NCBI GenBank assembly: GCA_030745875.1
Contig: JASLNT010000129.1
Coordinates: 1 to 64,000, forward strand
Origin: Phycisphaerae bacterium
Lineage (GTDB): Bacteria > Planctomycetota > Phycisphaerae > SM23-33
Direction: 5' to 3'
Length of the DNA stretch: 64,000 bases
Both the position numbers and the translations under genes were made by a program. Of this stretch, positions 1-9,108 are shown piece by piece. Each line of letters opens with the position of its first letter. The stretch's first letter is position 1. Below the pieces are notes generated by a model that worked only from the letters and a program-made list of their open reading frames with translations, did not search any database and was not told where the DNA came from.

Positions 1-180
1 GGCCCTGTCGAGGATATTCACGCCGACGGACGGATCTCCGATCCGGAGATAAAGGAACTGATGATCAATGCCTCAGAGCATCTGGCCAAGCTCATGGCTA
101 TGAAGCGGGATTCGCAGGAGCAGTACGACCAGTTCATCCGCGACTACCACCGCAAGTTCTGCCTTCGGTGGGAACGATAG
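1..180 (+). CDS. C-terminal fragment of unidentified protein (cut by window edge)
   Basis: An open frame runs from the first base to a TAG at 178-180 and encodes 59 residues with no start inside the window, so only the C-terminus of a longer gene is visible. The fragment is charged and helical in character, with a KELMINASEHLAKLMAMKR stretch and an end in CLRWER. I do not recognise a family. It lies upstream of, and on the opposite strand to, the tyrosine recombinase at 452-1828, so it may be cargo of the same integrated element, but nothing in the sequence proves that. Confidence 0.5.
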   Translation, partial: GPVEDIHADGRISDPEIKELMINASEHLAKLMAMKRDSQEQYDQFIRDYHRKFCLRWER

Positions 181-451
181 GGTACAGCGATGTGTAGGGG
201 CATGTGATGAGTCGCCTCGCCCAATTAGACGTGCGTTCGCCGACGATTCGGACAAAGCGATTACATGAACACTGCGCCACCGCCGTACCTGACGCGTTGA
301 GTTCGTTCACAAACCACGGTGAGCCAACTATTCGCAAAAGTCTGCGCGTCGCCCTCATGCAGCCCGTCGCCAAATTGCCATCGCCGAAGTGACCGCACTG
401 GAGGCTGCCGTCCGGGCGCCCGCATTAGGTCAACTTTCCTCGGCCTGGGTT

Positions 452-1828
452 TCAGCTTTCTTTTCTTGGCTTCTTGGGCTTCTTCGACTTCTTAGGCTTC
501 TTAGGCTTCTTCGGTTTCTTCGGTTCTTCGGACGCATCAAGTTGCTTGGCGACTTTCATCGTTTCTTTGACCTCGTCGAGGAGGTAGATTTCGGTTGTGT
601 CAGTACTGACGTGTCCGAGCAGCAGTTTGGCGGCTTCCTTGCCAAGTTCTGACCTGACACGGGTCGCGGCGCTGCGTCGAAGGTCGTAGGAGGTAAATCG
701 TTCAACGCCCGATCGCTTGCAACCACGGGTGATCGCGTTGCGAAACGAGCCTATATTGTATTTCGTGCCGGGCTTGATCATCGGGTGCGCCTTGCGGTTA
801 GTCCCGGCTCGATTCCCCTGGCCTAAAGGCGTTTCCCGCCCCGCGAATCTGGCTTCGTACATTGCACGCACGGCTATAGCCGGCTGGAAAATGTGCTCCT
901 CCGAGTCAAAGCTCTTGATCCATCGCTTCAGGATCACTTGGGATCTTGAGGTCAGAGGGATCGCTCGGACTCTCTGATGGTGGGCAGTCTTATGGTCGCC
1001 CACCAGGCTTACGTCGCGACCAGGCACGTACAGCCAACAGCTGGAATCATCATGAAGTATGTCGAGCGGACGCATCCTGCAAACTTCACCCGGGCGCATG
1101 GCCGTATTCCACATGATTCGCAACATATCGGCCACAACTGGGTTTACGCTGGCTACGACCCTCTCGAACTCCTCCTCCGTGACCATCGCTCTCTTCTGCG
1201 TTTCGGGCGCCAACGTCTTTCCCACACGCAAAGGGCGCACCTCTTTGAGCCGCCTGGCCTGGGCCTCAGTCGTGATCTCCCGGCCTACGCCCCACAACCA
1301 CATCTTGTGCACAACATTAATCAGGTCGTTGATACTCGTTCGGACATACGCTCTGGGCTCATCATCATGATTCACCCTGAAATATCGATGATCCACCAGC
1401 GCTTGCTGGACGGCGGTGAGTTCACCTGGACCAAAATCGGATACAGGCCAGTCCCGATAGGACAGAATGAACGTGCCGATTCTTCTCGCCCGGCCAATGT
1501 CGGGAGACTCCCGGCCATCTCGCATAGTCGCCAATTGTCCTTCTAGCCACTCAACATACTTGTCATGGAGCTGCCCCAAGCTTACAATGCTCCGCGGATT
1601 GATGATGTTCGTGATTGCATCATACGGGCTACTGAAAGCGAGAACCTTGTGCGGATGTTGGTTGAAGAGATCAAGCCATTGGCCGAACGCAGCGTATATC
1701 TCGCCCTCGGACCGTTCTCCAACCGCCCCAAAACTGATCGTCGTCCGCTTGCCGTCGGGCTTGTAGATATCCGTGACGAAACAACCGCCTTTCTCACGAA
1801 GCTTCGGTCTTTTTCGTTTGCCAGCCAT
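452..1828 (-). CDS. Tyrosine recombinase / phage-type integrase
   Basis: This 458-residue protein has the layout of a tyrosine recombinase: an N-terminal arm- and core-binding part (about 1-210) followed by a catalytic domain (about 215-425). The active-site set can be read as R245 (AMRPGE), K280, R384 (SYDLRRSAATR), H406 (LLGH) and the nucleophile Y415 (EIYLL). The position that is usually the first histidine of the HxxR box is Y381 here, a known variant. The C-terminus (436-458) is a lysine-proline tail of PKK repeats encoded by nearly identical 9-base units. The start is supported by AAGGA nine bases upstream. The gene points away from the tRNA-Arg gene at 2037-2109, about 210 bases from its start. 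It probably mobilises an element lying to the left; the target site is not proven. Confidence 0.9.
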   Translation of the reverse strand: MAGKRKRPKLREKGGCFVTDIYKPDGKRTTISFGAVGERSEGEIYAAFGQWLDLFNQHPHKVLAFSSPYDAITNIINPRSIVSLGQLHDKYVEWLEGQLATMRDGRESPDIGRARRIGTFILSYRDWPVSDFGPGELTAVQQALVDHRYFRVNHDDEPRAYVRTSINDLINVVHKMWLWGVGREITTEAQARRLKEVRPLRVGKTLAPETQKRAMVTEEEFERVVASVNPVVADMLRIMWNTAMRPGEVCRMRPLDILHDDSSCWLYVPGRDVSLVGDHKTAHHQRVRAIPLTSRSQVILKRWIKSFDSEEHIFQPAIAVRAMYEARFAGRETPLGQGNRAGTNRKAHPMIKPGTKYNIGSFRNAITRGCKRSGVERFTSYDLRRSAATRVRSELGKEAAKLLLGHVSTDTTEIYLLDEVKETMKVAKQLDASEEPKKPKKPKKPKKSKKPKKPRKES

Positions 1829-1892
1829 GATGGGCTTCCTTATCTGACATCGAACTTGCGATCTGTTCTACCAAGAACCACCACAGTTTGCA

Positions 1893-1919
1893 AGAATCGC
1901 CGCAGAATCGCCGCAGAAT
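1893..1919. repeat. Tandem 11-bp direct repeat upstream of integrase
   Basis: The unit AGAATCGCCGC occurs twice back to back and is followed by a partial third copy, AGAAT. It sits between the recombinase start (1828) and the tRNA-Arg gene (2037). Short direct repeats in this position could be arm-type or directionality-factor binding sites, but they could equally be chance. Confidence 0.4.
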
Positions 1920-2036
1920 GGACCGATTATTGGGAGATTAGCCGAAGCCAAACGAAATTGTGCGAAAGAATACCGATGAATGGCCAGCATATAAGTAGTG
2001 TATATTCTGGTTGTTATGAATAAAACTACAACACAA

Positions 2037-2109
2037 GCGCCCGTAGCTCAATGGATAGAGTGCCTGCCTCCGGAGCAGGAAGTTGGAGGTTCGAATCCTC
2101 TCGGGCGTA
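2037..2109 (+). tRNA. tRNA-Arg (anticodon CCG)
   Basis: A full cloverleaf can be folded by hand. The 7-bp acceptor pairs 2037-2043 with 2102-2108 (one G-U pair), followed by TA and a D arm. The anticodon stem CCTGC/GCAGG closes the loop CTCCGGA with anticodon CCG. The T arm GGAGG/CCTCT carries loop TTCGAAT, and the discriminator base is A2109. No CCA is encoded. It reads the CGG arginine codon. The nearby recombinase makes it a candidate integration target, but I found no duplicated tRNA end in the window. Confidence 0.95.
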
Positions 2110-2112
2110 TTT

Positions 2113-3336
2113 TCACTTCACGATCGCCTCGTAAACCAGCGGTTTCACCAGTTGCTTGAGTTTCGACGAGAACGGTTTGTATTGCGACAGCGCGATCACG
2201 ACCAGATCGTCTTTCGGCGAGATCCAGAAATGGGTGCTGGCGGCTCCGCCCCATCCGTATTCGCCTGCGTGAGCAATGGCGCCGCGGTCCTTGAGCTGCA
2301 CGCTGAACCCCAGCCCGAATCCGGTCTCGGTTCCGCGCCGAACGTATACGCCTTCGGGCAGATTATTGACGGTCATCATTTCGACGGTTTTGGCTTTGAG
2401 TATCCGCTTGCCCTGAAACCGCCCTTTGTTGACGAGCATCTGGCAGAACCGCATGTAGTCCCGAGCGGTCGAGACCAACCCGCCGCCGCCCGACAACATT
2501 CCGCGCGGCGGGCGGGTGTAATGGCTCGTGCTGTACTTGTCTTCGACGCGCAGCCCCGGACGAAAGCATGACGAAAAACGCTCCACGCTGCTCTTGGGCA
2601 CCGAGAATCCCGTATCCTTCATGTCCAGCGGGCCGAAGATGTGCCTCTTGAAGAATGCGTCGAGGCTCGTTTTCGAGATGCGCTCGACCAGCGCGCCAAG
2701 CACGTCGCTCGATACGCTGTAATGCCACTGGCTTCCCGGCTCGAAACGAAGCGGGATCTTGCCCAGTTTGGTCACCATTTCCTTCAGATTGCGGCTGCCC
2801 AGGATATTGGCCTTGCGGTACATTTGATCCACCCGAGTGTTTCCGAACAGTCCGTAGGTGAACCCCGAAGTGTGACGCATTATGTCGCGGATTGTAACTT
2901 TACGCGCGGGCTCCGAGGTCTTGTCGCCGTTCTGGACTTTCAGCCCTTTCAGTTCGGGCAGATAGTTCTCCAGCGGGTCGTCCAGCTTGAACTTCCCCTG
3001 ATCGAACAGGATCATCGCCGCAACGGTCGTGATCGGCTTGGTCATTGAGTAGAACCGCATGATCGTATCTTTCTCGACGGGCTTTTTGGACTCAATGTCC
3101 CGCATTCCATAGGTCTCGAAATGAACGATCTTGCCTTTGCGAGCGACTATAGTAATCGCCCCGGCGATCTTCTTGTCATCAACCATTTTCCCAACAGCCG
3201 CACTGACCTTCGCCAATTTCGCCGAAGACATCCCGACGGACTCGGGCTTGGCCTGCGGAATCTCACCCGCCCACCCCGCCGAGACGAGAAGAAGAACCAA
3301 TACGATCGCCGTCGTCCATTTCTTAAGAATATTCAT
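2113..3336 (-). CDS. Secreted serine hydrolase (beta-lactamase / penicillin-binding family)
   Basis: The protein is a member of the serine beta-lactamase-like superfamily (class C beta-lactamase, esterase EstB, DD-peptidase). From the chosen start (ATG at 3336, GGAG six bases upstream) it is 407 residues and opens with a signal peptide ending near VSAGWAGE. The catalytic SxxK box is S97-M-T-K100, the tyrosine motif is WHYSVSS (Y206), and the third motif is HAGE near the C-terminus. It should act outside the cytoplasm; the substrate cannot be told and could be a peptidoglycan peptide, an ester or a lactam. It follows the PQQ-propeller gene by 58 bases on the same strand, so cotranscription with 3395-6652 is likely. 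An upstream in-frame ATG at 3387 would add 17 residues without signal character. Confidence 0.85.
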   Translation of the reverse strand: MNILKKWTTAIVLVLLLVSAGWAGEIPQAKPESVGMSSAKLAKVSAAVGKMVDDKKIAGAITIVARKGKIVHFETYGMRDIESKKPVEKDTIMRFYSMTKPITTVAAMILFDQGKFKLDDPLENYLPELKGLKVQNGDKTSEPARKVTIRDIMRHTSGFTYGLFGNTRVDQMYRKANILGSRNLKEMVTKLGKIPLRFEPGSQWHYSVSSDVLGALVERISKTSLDAFFKRHIFGPLDMKDTGFSVPKSSVERFSSCFRPGLRVEDKYSTSHYTRPPRGMLSGGGGLVSTARDYMRFCQMLVNKGRFQGKRILKAKTVEMMTVNNLPEGVYVRRGTETGFGLGFSVQLKDRGAIAHAGEYGWGGAASTHFWISPKDDLVVIALSQYKPFSSKLKQLVKPLVYEAIVK

Positions 3337-3394
3337 CACGATCTCCATGCTGTTTCCCGCGTTTGTCGACCCCCACGGCCATTCCACAATATCA

Positions 3395-6300
3395 CTACTT
3401 TCCGAAGCAGATTATGCTTCCATCGGTTGTCGCCAGGTAAAGACGATTCCGGGCGGCTGTCAGGCCGTCGAATATTGGAGTGGTTTTTAGTTTGATCTCG
3501 CTGATTCTACTGCCGTCCTTTGTCGAGAACTCACAGAAGCTGCTTCCGAGTCGTCCTTCGAATGCGGCGTATGGGTCCTTGGCGGGGACTTTGTTGGGTG
3601 GTCCTGCTACGAACAGTTTCCCGCCAGCCAACACCATCGACATCACGCGGACCTGGATGTCCTTCTTCCATTTCGCAGGATTCTTGCGCGAGTATCCCGA
3701 ACCTTTTTCGCGATCCGGGGCCTTCAGGATCGGTTCGTTCGAGTTGGCGTCAGCGAACAGTTCGTAGCCCATCTGCTCGGGAATGAAGAACGGGCTGTGC
3801 CCCCCGGCGTACCAGGCGCCTTGATGCTTGGTGAACACTTTCACGCCATAGGTGGTTCCCTTATCGAAGCTCAGTATCTGCCCCGATTTAGGGCCCAGAT
3901 TCGAAAAGTAGAACCCCGGCCAGATTTTGCTGTAGCTCCAATATGTGCGGTCGTACCACGTGTCGTCGACGAACCCCTTGGTCGACATCAGGTGCAGCCC
4001 CATCGGGCGAGCGCCAAGTTTGGTCGACCGCGGGGAGGCGTGGCGCGTCAGGTCCGGATTGAGTCGCACCTGGTACATGTACAGATCCTCGCCGTCGCTT
4101 GTGAGTATGTCCGACAAGGCTCCATCCATATCGAAAGGGCGCCCCGGATCTTTCGTTACGTCCGGACGCTTGTCGGAGACTACGGTCTTGTGCAGGAGTT
4201 CGCCCGTGGCGGCGTTCAGCCCGTAGACGCGAATCCCGCCGTCGAGGAAGCTCGACCGACCGGCCGCAAAGTAAACGATATCGTTCTGCACGAGCACGCT
4301 GCCGTGAACCGGCCAGGACGACTCCAACTGCTCAAACCCGACGATCTGACGTTCGATGGGCGCCGCGCGGAACTTCCACGCCAGTTTCCCGTCAGCTGCG
4401 CTCAAACAGTAGACCCAGCCGTCCCGGCATCCGAAAAGCAGACTGCCCCGATACGCCGTCGGAGCCGAATCAATCCGCCCGTCGGCGACGAAAGCCCACA
4501 TTGCTTTGCCCGTCTTGGCGTCGAGGCAGTGAATCGTGTGTGCATCCTTGTCGGCGACGAACAGTTTGCCCCTTGATACGATCGCCTGGGACAACTTCCG
4601 CCCAACCTTCACCCGCCAGAGCTGCTTTGCTTCAGATGGGATCTTCGTATCGCTGTTTCCGCTGCGGAATCGATCGCATCGATATGCGGGCCAGTCCATC
4701 GGATCGACGGGAGACGGTTTGCTCTTTGCGATGTTCTCATATGCAGGCCCGCGAACCAGCGGATTGGCGGTTTGGGCTTCCGTCGGCGGGTCGGTCGCAT
4801 TCAGCGCGTTAAACCCCTTCAGCACGACGCCCGGATAGCAGAAGCACTGGTGCGCCGGAACGTAAGTGATTCCGTTGGCTGGCATTACACCGTAAGCACA
4901 GACGCCTCGAATCCAGTCGTGTCGCATGTGATCGTCACCGGTCAGATCCAGAAATTCAGCTCCGCGTTTGGGCAGCATCAGATAGCGTTCGGTGGCCTTG
5001 GAAGGATAGCATCTAACGTGATGCCCCTGGCTGAGCAGATGCGAAACTTCGATTGTCTTTGCGACCTTGCCGGTCCTGGGATCGTATCCTTTGAACTTTA
5101 CGCCCGAGCCTCGTCTCCTCCCGACTCCGATCTGGAGGGCTCCGGGTTCAATCATGGGCCACACCGCACCCTGGGCCCCGAACAGCCCCGTCGACACAAA
5201 GCAGTTGCTCGGCGCGACCGACTGGACCATCGGTCCGGTCCAAAGTTTCTTGCCCGTTTCCAACGAAAACGCCTGCAAGCCTTCCCTGGACGAAAACAGC
5301 ACCGAGCCCTGGTAGATGACCAGTATGCCCGTGTTGCCTTTGCGGAATATCGCCCCGCCGCCCGGAGCGCGAGGTTTGGTCTTCTCCGCGCTCGGCGAGC
5401 GCCACAACTCCTTACCGGTCTTCTGGTCGAGGCAAACGATCTCGGTGTAGTTGTTGTAGCAAACCCTGCCCCTGGACGCCGCAAGCGTAAGCGGGACCAG
5501 CACATGGTTTGTCTTGTGCTTCCAGAGCGTCTTGCCCGTGGCGGTGTCGACGGCCATCACGTACTCGGGCACGTCGAGCCATTTTCGCTGAACGGTTGTG
5601 TCCGCGTTGTCTCGAACACGGAGGATAAGCATCCCGTTGTCAGCAATGATCTCGTGTGCGTCGGCGGTTTCTTCGTATACTTCAAGTGTCTTTCCGCTGG
5701 CCGCATCCAGGGCCGAAACCGGTCCGCGATAGGAAAGTGTAACGTACAGGCGGTCCTTAATCGCCACCAACCGCCGCGGCAGGACCAGCGGATTCGAGCG
5801 GAACCCATAGTTGCCCCAGGCTCCAGGGCTCCAATCCTTCATCGGGCGGCGCCAGAGCTTGATCCCGTTGAACGCCCCGCGCGCCACCAGCGCCCAGCGC
5901 GGCGGGAAACGTTTGTTCTTGTCGTATATCTGGATGATGCCCCGCAGGCCCTGATCCATGATGTAGAACATGCGTCCGTTGGCGGAGACCATCGCAGCCA
6001 TGCTGGAATTGTATTCGTGACTTCGACACCACATTGGCGCCGACTTCCACTGCATGCTATTGGGCGGGCGGACCTTCGTGTCGCGGGCGACGGCGTTGTT
6101 GTCCGGCCCGTGAAGGTAGTGAGACCACTGGTCGATCTCCTTCGGCCAGGGCTTGACGGACCTCACGTAACCGCCCGAAATGCTCTCCACGGGCTTGGGG
6201 AGCTTGGATAACCACGCCTTGGCGCAAGCCTCTTTGACCACCGCAACTCCATTGGGCGCAAGAACCCTGAGAATCTCGTCCGCCGCACCGGGAAAATCAC

Positions 6301-6652
6301 AGTCGACGAGCACCATATCCACCAGACCGTCAGCATACGGCAGAGGTCCGCGACGCCACTGACGAACGGACATTTTGCCATATAAACCCTTGCTGTGTAT
6401 ACCCTTACGTGCCTTCGTGATATTTCCAGCATCAGGATCAAGCCCATTAACCACATAACGGTCATCGGGTCGCAAACGCACCGTCCTCTTCCCGTCACCG
6501 CAACCGACGTGCACGATAAGTCCGCCGTGCACGCGAGCGTCTTTCAGGATATCCGCCTCCTGCTGAGCCCATGCAACCTGCACACCCAAAACAACTGAAA
6601 AACAAGCCGAAAACAATACCCAGACGTTGCAACTCCAGCCATTCCTCATCAT
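3395..6652 (-). CDS. Secreted methyltransferase-like / PQQ-type beta-propeller fusion protein
   Basis: This 1085-residue protein has a signal peptide (to about residue 29, WAQQ). Next comes a class I S-adenosylmethionine-dependent methyltransferase-like fold (about 30-165) with the glycine-rich motif VHVGCGDG and downstream VDMVLVDCDFPG. The remaining 900 residues repeat the PQQ-like propeller blade signature, for example DAASGKTLEVY, DTATGKTLWKH, DQKTGKELWRS, DAKTGKAMWAF and NAATGELLHKT. Such propellers occur in quinoprotein dehydrogenases and in BamB-like scaffolds; cofactor binding cannot be judged here. A methyltransferase domain behind an export signal is odd, since SAM is not expected outside the cytoplasm, so that domain may serve as a binding module. 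The start has GGAG upstream, and either of two adjacent ATG codons fits. It lies 40 bases after pgi. Confidence 0.75.
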   Translation of the reverse strand: MMRNGWSCNVWVLFSACFSVVLGVQVAWAQQEADILKDARVHGGLIVHVGCGDGKRTVRLRPDDRYVVNGLDPDAGNITKARKGIHSKGLYGKMSVRQWRRGPLPYADGLVDMVLVDCDFPGAADEILRVLAPNGVAVVKEACAKAWLSKLPKPVESISGGYVRSVKPWPKEIDQWSHYLHGPDNNAVARDTKVRPPNSMQWKSAPMWCRSHEYNSSMAAMVSANGRMFYIMDQGLRGIIQIYDKNKRFPPRWALVARGAFNGIKLWRRPMKDWSPGAWGNYGFRSNPLVLPRRLVAIKDRLYVTLSYRGPVSALDAASGKTLEVYEETADAHEIIADNGMLILRVRDNADTTVQRKWLDVPEYVMAVDTATGKTLWKHKTNHVLVPLTLAASRGRVCYNNYTEIVCLDQKTGKELWRSPSAEKTKPRAPGGGAIFRKGNTGILVIYQGSVLFSSREGLQAFSLETGKKLWTGPMVQSVAPSNCFVSTGLFGAQGAVWPMIEPGALQIGVGRRRGSGVKFKGYDPRTGKVAKTIEVSHLLSQGHHVRCYPSKATERYLMLPKRGAEFLDLTGDDHMRHDWIRGVCAYGVMPANGITYVPAHQCFCYPGVVLKGFNALNATDPPTEAQTANPLVRGPAYENIAKSKPSPVDPMDWPAYRCDRFRSGNSDTKIPSEAKQLWRVKVGRKLSQAIVSRGKLFVADKDAHTIHCLDAKTGKAMWAFVADGRIDSAPTAYRGSLLFGCRDGWVYCLSAADGKLAWKFRAAPIERQIVGFEQLESSWPVHGSVLVQNDIVYFAAGRSSFLDGGIRVYGLNAATGELLHKTVVSDKRPDVTKDPGRPFDMDGALSDILTSDGEDLYMYQVRLNPDLTRHASPRSTKLGARPMGLHLMSTKGFVDDTWYDRTYWSYSKIWPGFYFSNLGPKSGQILSFDKGTTYGVKVFTKHQGAWYAGGHSPFFIPEQMGYELFADANSNEPILKAPDREKGSGYSRKNPAKWKKDIQVRVMSMVLAGGKLFVAGPPNKVPAKDPYAAFEGRLGSSFCEFSTKDGSRISEIKLKTTPIFDGLTAARNRLYLATTDGSIICFGK

Positions 6653-6692
6653 CGTATCTCCATTCGACCCGCCGATCGCCAGTCGCCTGTCA

Positions 6693-8099
6693 TCAAGCCA
6701 GATATCGGCTGTCGACGCGCGTGAACGACTTCATTTCCTTAGCGAGATCTTCGTATCCCTCACGTCCAAGCAGGGCGAAGGTCGCCTTCTTGCCCAGTTC
6801 AACGGCCGGCTGGTCGTAGGCGTTTATGTTCAGCAGCTCACCGGCCAGACTGGTCGTAAACTCGTACAGGTAGATGAATTCGCCCACCGACTGCGGGGTG
6901 ATCGAGTTGAACTGTATCGTAACGGTCGGACGCTCGGATTTGGCCATCGCGTATTCGGTGGCGCGCTTCTCAGCCACGAGTATCTTCGCCAACTGCGTCT
7001 TCCGCAGATACGTCAGTCCGGGCACGTCTTCGAAGACGTCCGGAACGCGAACCTTGCCCGGATGCTTGGCTACGTCCAGGAAGATCGTGAGTTTATCGTT
7101 GGGCCCTTCGCGGTAGAGCTGCACCTGGGAGTGCTGGTCGGTGGTTCCGAGCGCCTTGATAGGTGTCGGGCCGGTGAATACTTCGTTCCCCTGGCGATCG
7201 ACGCGTTTGCCCAGCGATTCAGCCCAAAGCTGTCGATACCAGTCGGCCATTAAGTACAGGCGGTTGGAGTACGGCATCATAACGTGCATGGGCTTGTTCT
7301 TCTCGGTGAACATCAAATGCTTGATCGCCGTCAGCACGCACGCCGGATTCGACCGCCAGTCAGCCCCGCACTCTTCTACTCGCTGCTTCATCGCCCCCGC
7401 GCCCGCAAGCAGCGCTTCGATATCGATCCCGCACATCCCCGCCGAAAACAATCCCACCGGCGACAGCACGCTGAACCGCCCGCCAACGTCTCCCGGAACC
7501 GCAAGCATATCGTATCCGTCGGCCTTGGCGATCTCGTGGAGCGTGCCTTTTTCAGTGTCGGTGGTGGCTATGATGTGCTTGGCGAAATCGGCGCCAAGCT
7601 TCTTCCGCAATGCTTCGCGGAATATCATGAACTGGCTGGCGGTTTCAGCGGTCTCGCCGCTCTTTGATATCACGTTGATCAGCGTGGTTTTCAGGCGACG
7701 TCCGAGGAATTTCAGCGTATCGCCCACCAGCGCGGGGTCAACGTTGTCCAGCACGAACAGACGCGGGCCCTTGCGTTTCTTGTCGGTCAGTAGGTTGTAA
7801 GTAACCGGATTCAGCGCCGATTGAATCGCCAGGTTGCCCAGCGCGCTTCCGCCGATGCCCAGCACAACCAGGTCGGTGGTCGCCGATCGGTGTTTGTTGA
7901 CCAGTTCGTTTACATCTGCAACGTATTGGGTGTTGCCCGGCAGGGCGGAGTAGCCCAACCGGCCGCTGCGGCAGCTTTCTACGACTGTGTTGTGAGCGGC
8001 GCGGATGGCTGGCTCGATACCATCCAGATCGGCGCGCGTCACTCCATGGGCGGGCCCGACGATCTTGTCAGTTGCATTCTTCCAGTAAAGCTGAAGCAT
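6693..8099 (-). CDS. pgi: Glucose-6-phosphate isomerase
   Basis: The enzyme interconverts glucose 6-phosphate and fructose 6-phosphate in glycolysis and gluconeogenesis, in the cytoplasm. The 468-residue protein has the paired SIS domains of the family. VVLGIGGSALGNLAIQSAL binds sugar phosphate, INVISKSGETAETASQF is the second phosphate-binding loop, and GGRFSVLSPVGLF is a conserved family segment. The length and the AHNTVVESCRSG start are of the shorter bacterial type (about 450 residues) rather than the 550-residue enterobacterial type. The start is preceded by GAGGA. In this window it would link fructose released by the 28-43 kb glycan cluster to central metabolism, which is inference. It heads a minus-strand run that continues into the propeller gene 40 bases downstream. 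Confidence 0.93.
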   Translation of the reverse strand: MLQLYWKNATDKIVGPAHGVTRADLDGIEPAIRAAHNTVVESCRSGRLGYSALPGNTQYVADVNELVNKHRSATTDLVVLGIGGSALGNLAIQSALNPVTYNLLTDKKRKGPRLFVLDNVDPALVGDTLKFLGRRLKTTLINVISKSGETAETASQFMIFREALRKKLGADFAKHIIATTDTEKGTLHEIAKADGYDMLAVPGDVGGRFSVLSPVGLFSAGMCGIDIEALLAGAGAMKQRVEECGADWRSNPACVLTAIKHLMFTEKNKPMHVMMPYSNRLYLMADWYRQLWAESLGKRVDRQGNEVFTGPTPIKALGTTDQHSQVQLYREGPNDKLTIFLDVAKHPGKVRVPDVFEDVPGLTYLRKTQLAKILVAEKRATEYAMAKSERPTVTIQFNSITPQSVGEFIYLYEFTTSLAGELLNINAYDQPAVELGKKATFALLGREGYEDLAKEMKSFTRVDSRYLA

Positions 8100-8224
8100 T
8101 TTCCATATTCCTCAGTGTTCTATGTTCATTGTTCAATGACTCGACGTCGCAGCATCTGAGGCCAACGCCAAGGCCGAAAGCCTATCACGCCGCCCGGGAG
8201 AATTCCAGTCCGACCCGCGCCGTC

Positions 8225-8252
8225 TTGACCCTGTCCGGCGGAGACATATAAT
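8225..8252 (+). promoter_or_regulatory. Putative sigma-70 promoter of the YbjQ/PrsW operon
   Basis: TTGACC (8225-8230) and a perfect TATAAT (8247-8252) are separated by 16 bases. The start codon of the first gene lies 41 bases further on. The same TTGACC-16-TATAAT arrangement occurs at 9955-9982. Confidence 0.75.
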
Positions 8253-8293
8253 CAGGTATACGTTTTTCTACACGTACAGAAAGGATGTGGGCG

Positions 8294-8632
8294 ATGGCGG
8301 TTTACCTTAGCAATACCGAGCAAGTACCCGGGTATCGAGTAGCAAAACAGATCGGACTGGTCTCAGGCAACACGATTCGCGCCAAACACGTCGGTCGAGA
8401 CCTGATGGCCGGGCTCAAGACCATAGTCGGCGGAGAGATAAAGGGTTACACCGAACTGCTGACCGAAGCCCGCAACGAAGCGATCACCCGAATGAGCGAC
8501 CAGGCCGAGCGACTCGGAGCCAACGCCGTAATCAACGTGCGTTTGAGCACCTCGGCGGTGATGTCGGGAGCGGCTGAGCTGTTCGCGTACGGAACGGCGG
8601 TGGTCCTGGAGCCTGAAGGAATCCAACAATAA
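8294..8632 (+). CDS. YbjQ family (UPF0145) protein
   Basis: This 112-residue protein belongs to the YbjQ/UPF0145 family of small oligomeric cytoplasmic proteins, sometimes called heavy-metal-binding domain proteins, whose role is not established. Family features are the opening strand (TEQVPGYRVAKQIGLVSGNTIRAKHVGRD), the RNEAITRMSDQAERLGANAVINVR helix-strand unit and the end AELFAYGTAVVLEP. The ATG at 8294 is chosen because AAGGA lies eight bases upstream, whereas the ATG at 8285 touches that ribosome-binding site. It is the first gene of an operon: its stop overlaps the start of the next gene, a second YbjQ-type protein with a membrane anchor. Confidence 0.85.
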   Translation: MAVYLSNTEQVPGYRVAKQIGLVSGNTIRAKHVGRDLMAGLKTIVGGEIKGYTELLTEARNEAITRMSDQAERLGANAVINVRLSTSAVMSGAAELFAYGTAVVLEPEGIQQ

Positions 8633-9108
8633 TGGATACATTTGACATCATCCTGATATTCAGTCCGGTACTCCTGATTGTTCTGGGTTTTCTGACTGGT
8701 AAGATCATCGAAGCCAGCCACTTCCGCAGCCTGGCCAGACGCGAGGCCCTCGGCGGACCGATGCTTAGCAACCTCAAGCGCATCCCCGATGATCGCACGC
8801 CGCTGGCGACGCAGTTCTGCGTCGGCGGAGTCGTTATCGCCAGCGACTACTTCAAGACTTTCGGCGCCAGACTCAAGAGTCTTGTTGGCGGACGACTCAG
8901 GACGCTGGAGACGATGCTCGATCGCGGACGCAGGGAGGCCATGCTCCGCCTGCGGGATAAGGCTGCGCAATTCGGGGCCGACGTGGTGATAAGCGTACGC
9001 CTCGAAACGGCAGTAATCATGAAGAGCAAAGGGGGCAAAACCTACCCCGCCGCCGAGGTGATCGCTTATGGAACTGCCGTCAGGACCGCCGCCAACACTA
9101 ATATATGA
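8632..9108 (+). CDS. Membrane-anchored YbjQ-like protein
   Basis: The protein has 158 residues. An N-terminal transmembrane helix (about 5-25, IILIFSPVLLIVLGFLTGKII) is followed by a YbjQ-like domain. The RREAMLRLRDKAAQFGADVVISVRLETAVIM unit and the end VIAYGTAV closely parallel its upstream neighbour, so the pair probably arose by duplication with gain of an anchor. Its ATG overlaps the stop of the first gene by one base (TAATGG), indicating translational coupling, and the PrsW-like gene begins inside its 3' end. No function is established for this architecture. A membrane-bound partner of the soluble YbjQ protein is a reasonable guess from the operon, no more. Confidence 0.75.
   Translation: MDTFDIILIFSPVLLIVLGFLTGKIIEASHFRSLARREALGGPMLSNLKRIPDDRTPLATQFCVGGVVIASDYFKTFGARLKSLVGGRLRTLETMLDRGRREAMLRLRDKAAQFGADVVISVRLETAVIMKSKGGKTYPAAEVIAYGTAVRTAANTNI

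Noticed and set aside
488-530. Repeat units near the recombinase end as a possible CRISPR or minisatellite
   Set aside because: The 9-base repeats are in frame and encode the PKK tail of the recombinase; there are no spacers.
2037-2109. Duplicate of the tRNA-Arg end marking an attachment site
   Set aside because: I looked for the tRNA 3' or anticodon-arm sequence elsewhere in the first 2 kb and saw none, so no att pair can be called.
4772-6211. Long open frame on the plus strand opposite the PQQ-propeller gene
   Set aside because: It is antisense to a protein with clear domain structure, and its translation is rich in arginine and proline without family features. It is a shadow of GC-rich coding sequence.
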